DNA from: Solea solea
Taxonomy: Eukaryota > Chordata > Actinopteri > Pleuronectiformes > Soleidae
Reading direction: 5' to 3'
Assembly (NCBI RefSeq): GCF_958295425.1
Contig: NC_081143.1
Span: forward strand, 14,394,891-14,458,890
Length of the DNA: 64,000 nucleotides
The notes under the pieces were generated by a model. The model was not told the origin of the DNA. It saw only the letters and a program-made list of their open reading frames with translations, and did not search any database. Shown piece by piece: positions 58,916 through 64,000 of this stretch (position 1 is the first letter of the stretch; every line of letters begins with the position of its first letter). Position numbers and translations under genes: made by a program.

Positions 58916-61536
58916 ACCCCTGCGTGCTGCATGTGTGTTTCCATGTGCATGTGGAGGAGGGGCTCTTTTTCTATAAGATAGCAAGGCGGCAAGTTATAGT
59001 GGAAAAACAACTTATAATATAACTTTAATTTAGATATATAGTGGACCATAAGATCAATATGACCCTCACATTGTATGGTGAACCATTATGGCCAGTTAGC
59101 CTAGCTTTCTCATCATATTAATGATATTAACAGGCTATTACTTAGCAAGGTAAAAGTTATAAATCCTCTCAACAACAGTCAAATGTCAAATGTCTCTGCA
59201 GTCAGATTGTGTTTGAAGGCACAACATTTTAATTAAATTCCAAATGAAGATCCCAAAGTTACTGAATACATGTTCAGCTAAATTTCGTATTAAGTAAAAT
59301 CTTGCGCAGTAAGTCTGTTGAATAACACTATTTTAACATTAAAGCTGCTGAAGGGGAGTAACTGTATTTAAAGGTTTACAATGCAACTCCACACGTCTAC
59401 CGAGCATCCACTCTGCAAGAAACGTGAACAAAAGTAGAAACTCAGAGAGACTTACCCGTCAAAACGGAAAACAGAGGGGGGTTCAGTTCATGTCAATCAG
59501 TCAGCAGACCTAACATGGCTGTCTTTCTCTGCCCTGGGTGCCTCTCTCCCTCCCCTCTAATCTTCCATCTTGGCTCGGTTTCAAGCTGCCTTGTCCAGTT
59601 GCACAATATTCCCCCTCCGAGGCAGGCAACTGCATCCCCTCTCTGGCTCCATTAGTGCCACTCCACTGGCATAGCCAGCATTCTCCAGTGGGACTGTCAT
59701 CACTGGCCACTCTATTGGCACCCATGTCACTCTCCAACCATCACAAAAAAGAACCTCACCACCCTCCCTCTGCACCTCTCCTACTCGCTTAGTCTTTTCT
59801 TCTTTTTTTTTGCACCCCCATTTTCTTCCCCTTCTTGTCTCTCTCTCTCTCCCCACTCCGCTATTATCTTCCCTTTCTCTCTCCGGCACCTTTCTCCTAA
59901 GTCTTCACCCTCTCACACTATTCCTCCCCCCCTACCCATCTCTCCTCTCTTAGCTCAACACATTGGTTTTGGAGAGGCTTATGCAAGACCCTCATCCATG
60001 GTAATGATGTAGAAGAAACCAAGAGAGGAAACTGGGAGCTGACCACTGATTCCACTCAGAGATGTTGCTCACAAGTTTCGAGCCTCTGAGTGCGTTTGAA
60101 GTGATGACGGTGACCCAGGCTCATTAAAACGCACTATGTTTACAGAATGTGAGGACCAAGGCCAGAGACGGAACACCATGTCTGTCACTTTAAGACGAGA
60201 CTTCAAGCATGCAAAAATTCTTTTAAAGCCAATTTATAGGGAAAATACGATTTTGTGAGACCCAAAATGTAACAGAGCAGAGTTATGGCTGCATGCTTTT
60301 GATAGATCAGCAGCTTTGTAATCACAGGTTTGCAACCAAGTGTGTGTGTATATGTGTGCGTGCACAACCACTCTGGTATACACACGTGTGTGTGTGTGTG
60401 TGTGTGCATCCATGCTGGTGTCTGATGACAGGTTCCAACCTGTCATTATCCAATTACACTTTTTCTCTCATCTCTACGGCAACACCATGCCCCCCGTAAT
60501 TGGACGGCTGCTCTTAAGAACGCTGACCTCTTAGCAAGTGTTAGGCGCAAACACACACTTAACCATACACACACACACACACACACTTACAGGATGCCAG
60601 GGAGATTGGGTAAAGCAGGATGAACCAAACATTATCTGGAAGGGTGATCAGATAAAGTATGCAAAGACAAGTTGGGACTCTGATCATATCATATCGCTGC
60701 TTTTTCTCACACTTCATCTGTCTATCTCTCTGTCTGTCTGTCTGTCTGTCTCTCCGTCTAGTAATAACAATAAATGGAGCTCATGCGCTTCCTCTCTTCA
60801 CACCATCTCTTCTTTCCCTCCTTTCAGTCTCGCTCTCTTGCAAGTGTGTTGTCTCTAAATGGGCCTAAATGGGCCACGTCAAAGGAGAGCTTTTGTAGTT
60901 TATGTTCTCCTGAAGCCCCCCCCCCCCCCTCTCTCTCTCTGTCTCACTTTTTTCCACAAAAAAACAAAACACCTTACACTGGCTCTCCTAAATATTTCAC
61001 ACGCCTTCATGCCTTCTCTCTTTCTCCCTGGTTGCGTGTGTGGGCATTTGCCTCATTGCGAAATTTAACGAGGTTCAGTGCCACGGCAATACAAAGAGAG
61101 ACCTTCACCACTCGGAGAAATGAAATTATGAATTACTGGCAGACCAGCGAGAGACACAGAAGAGACACAGAGGAGACACAGAGGAGAAAGTGTGTGCAGG
61201 TTTCTTCCTGTTCATGGGTCAGAGGTGGGAAATAAAAAAATGTCAGGGTCACCTGTGTCCTGACAGCTCATTGGCAGAGAAATGTATGAGTTTGGAAAAA
61301 GGAATTTCAGCTATTCTGCTTTCTCAACATTGGACCAGATTATGTTATTCAATGTTTAAGTGTGTTTTTTTTTTTTTCACTAATGGAGTTCATACACACT
61401 TCCGTTGAATTCTTGGTGTCTTTATTTAATGATGATGTTTGTTGTCTCTGTCATAATTCACATTTGTTTTTAACTTTACCGTCTCTTTCATCTCTCACAA
61501 CCACCACCTGACTATGAGCTCACCGTAAAGTCATTG

Positions 61537-61540
<4 letters not shown>

Positions 61541-61572
<32 letters not shown>
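61541..61572. repeat. (TG)n microsatellite
   Basis: About 16 TG units in intron 4, followed ~135 bp later by the long AC array in opposite sense. Confidence 0.93.
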
Positions 61573-61576
<4 letters not shown>

Positions 61577-61704
61577 TAAACATGTTTCTGTGATGAGTAA
61601 AACTGAAGACAGAGGTGGATGTTTTGTGGTTGTTGCCAGGCTGTTACACACAAGAGGCAGTGGTGAAAGTTAGATGACGCGGAAACACCTGGAAGGTACA
61701 ATGA

Positions 61705-61706
<2 letters not shown>

Positions 61707-61788
<82 letters not shown>
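61707..61788. repeat. Long pure (AC)n microsatellite, ~40 units
   Basis: About 80 bp of uninterrupted AC in slit2 intron 4. A (TG)n array lies on each side (61541-61572 and 61909-61948). Confidence 0.96.
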
Positions 61789-61790
<2 letters not shown>

Positions 61791-61906
61791 CTATAATATA
61801 CCTATAAAAAAAGAGTAGGAGTAAGGGACGAGCATCCCAAGGCTATGATGTCAGCCTGTTTTACAGCTCTCATAATTACAAGCAGTGCTCCGGGTGGGTA
61901 ACTGGG

Positions 61907-61908
<2 letters not shown>

Positions 61909-61948
<40 letters not shown>
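61909..61948. repeat. (TG)n microsatellite
   Basis: About 20 TG units, then catgcatgtgtgtg. It is the right-hand member of a TG-AC-TG trio within 410 bp. Confidence 0.95.
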
Positions 61949-61949
<1 letters not shown>

Positions 61950-63167
61950 ATGCATGTGTGTGTTCACCACCGCACATACTGTAAGATTCCTGTCACAGTT
62001 GCCTTAGTGACTAGCTAGGTAACAGTTGTCGTTTCCCAGACATCTTCAGCTGCTAGAGATATGGAGCTAAATCTTTGTTTCGTGGAACTGAACAGTGTGA
62101 GACGCAGTTGTGGGAGAAAAGTGTGCAGTTCCGCCTCGTTAGAGAAACGTGTTTTAGTTTCCCCACGAGCGTTTGCTATGTTTTTCCATAAATCTGAGGG
62201 GACACGGGGGGACAAACATGAGGGATCACCCGGCCTCATCACTCCTTTAGTTGAAACGCAGCGTTACTCCAGATAGTTGTTGATGCTTTGATTAGAAAAA
62301 TTACAAAAAGATTTATTTTTCAGGGACAGATGTAGAAAACCCTTTTCGCCGTTAATCAAAGTACGATAAATGTCAAATGTTGAATTTATAGTGTTTTTCT
62401 ACACGGCTAGTTTTCTTTCATGCAATGGAAAAAAAAACCTTGATATATCAATACAAAGAGCTGAAAAGAAGGTTTTTACTATAAGTCTTTCGACAAAATC
62501 TGTGTCTCACATAAGCTTGATAATAGAAGTGCATCTGGTCGTTGATTTGTTTTTCCTCTGCAAAAACAGAATGTTTGAGAAATGCCAGAAAACCACATTC
62601 TTCCAAAACAATATTTAATCCGACGTTGCGTGATCTGTCTCTTTTTTTCTGGACAGCGCTAATGAAATGATAAAAAGAATAATGAGAGTGTGACAGAAGC
62701 ATTTCCTGCGTTACATGTGGCCAACAAGAGTCTGCAGAAGAAAACAAGTGCCGCTCGGTCGACATCGTTATATTGACTTTTCGGTGCAGAATTCAAAGCA
62801 TTGATGTCACAATGAAATCTTTACGTCTTAAGCTCTTTTTGAATGGAATTAGGCGACATCGATACGGCCAGCAGAGGCCCCAAGTGAACCAACAGCCGTA
62901 AAGTCGATTTTCCTGTCAGCAAGCTGGAGGTTAAAATGCTTTCACTGCATATGTGTGTGTGTGTGTGTGTGTGTGTGTCATGCCCCCAAACAACAGTAAC
63001 CAGATCTTTTGCTCTTTGGTATCTGGAATATGGAAAGTGACTGGAAAAAAAGCAATAGGGAGGGGGTGACGGGATGGACGAGGAGGGGGGGGAAGGGGTT
63101 ATTAACCGCAGCGCATTACTGCCTGACAATCTACATGTTCAGACAAACCCACAAGTAACAGCAGCAG

Positions 63168-63358
<191 letters not shown>

Positions 63359-64000
63359 GGCGAAGTGTGCTGATTCCATGCAGGTTTGTGGACGTTCTTA
63401 AGTTCAAGCCTCATTTGAACTGAGTACAGATGGAGGGAAATACTTTAAATCTGCACGTCTAAAGTGATGGTGATTCTCCCCCGATCTCCTGGTTCATTTC
63501 CCTCCGTCAGCTTCCCCAGCAGATAGTGACCATAGGACTTTCATAGCATTTTTACTGGCCTGTTATTTCTCCCACACGGTCTTCACGTTCCAGTGAATCA
63601 CATTCCTACCAAACTTTCTTCCCTTGATTCAGACTGTGCTCAGTGTTGCCATTGTTTTCCACTGCAGCAGTTTAATTTTAAACCATTTAAGTACAGTACA
63701 AGTTTTTTTTTAACTAAAAAACATTTTTTTAAGGTGGTTATTGAGCATGAGGCTGCAGGTCTGTGGACCTCCCACCCTTTCTCTGTCCTGTCTCTTCTGT
63801 GTCCCCTCAAGGTGGCAGGTGGTTGTGACGTCACCCGTTACAAACTGAATTACCATTTTGAAGCGACCACGCAAATATTGACCGATGCCAGCTGTCAATC
63901 ACTCGATCGTCCACTCGTCTGTGCGGCGCTTTATTTTCCGTTTTTCTCTAAACAGGAACATATTGTGCAAAAACCACACCAAGTGCTATTGAAGGAAACA
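63359..64000 (+). other. slit2: Intron 4 sequence at window edge
   Basis: No exon supported. A CTCTAAACAG string at about 63946-63955 resembles an acceptor, but what follows (aacatattgtgc) does not encode the expected SLIT repeat. Confidence 0.6.

Noticed and set aside
63946..64000. Possible slit2 exon 5 after CTCTAAACAG
   Set aside because: The following codons in phase do not resemble the expected LRR (DLSENQIQ-type), so this is a chance acceptor-like string.

Overview
The window is vertebrate, almost certainly teleost, genomic DNA. The only protein-coding gene I can support is the 5' end of a SLIT-family axon-guidance gene on the + strand. It has four coding exons (40228-40427, 41216-41287, 42786-42857, 49900-49971), all joined by phase-2 introns with canonical GT/AG sites. 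They encode the first 138 residues plus two bases of the next codon: signal peptide, LRRNT cysteine cap and the first three 24-residue leucine-rich repeats. The residues fit SLIT2 better than SLIT1 or SLIT3, so I call it slit2. The gene runs off the right edge inside intron 4, and no fifth exon is visible before 64000.

Layout. 1-39 kb is gene-free DNA upstream of slit2. It is packed with (TG)n/(AC)n microsatellites, small dispersed repeats, and a few A+T-rich blocks with homeodomain-type sites that look like candidate conserved noncoding elements. 39.1-40.2 kb holds the presumed promoter and 5' leader: a CT tract, rising CpG content, and upstream ATGs including a 51-codon uORF. 40.2-50 kb holds exons 1-4 with introns of 788, 1498 and 7042 bp. 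50-64 kb is intron 4, again rich in microsatellites and repeats.

The most notable non-genic structure is a modular set of short dispersed repeats, called families A, B and C here. Each is usually bounded by TG/AC tracts, carries internal TTAGGG-like runs, and shares 5' and/or 3' modules with the other families. They occur about 19 times and often lie next to each other. Other elements are a DNA-transposon copy with a frameshifted transposase remnant (21.5-22.1 kb), an inverted pair of ~0.45-0.55 kb repeats 26 kb apart, several MITE-like inverted-repeat elements, a tRNA-derived SINE, and a nest of repeats at 32.1-33.8 kb.

Teleost origin is inferred from the repeat types, the microsatellite density and the SLIT sequence; the species cannot be named. 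I see no bacterial, phage, CRISPR or operon-type system. Most open reading frames in the window are chance ORFs or microsatellite read-through. Repeat-family names are my own labels, because no library search could be run.
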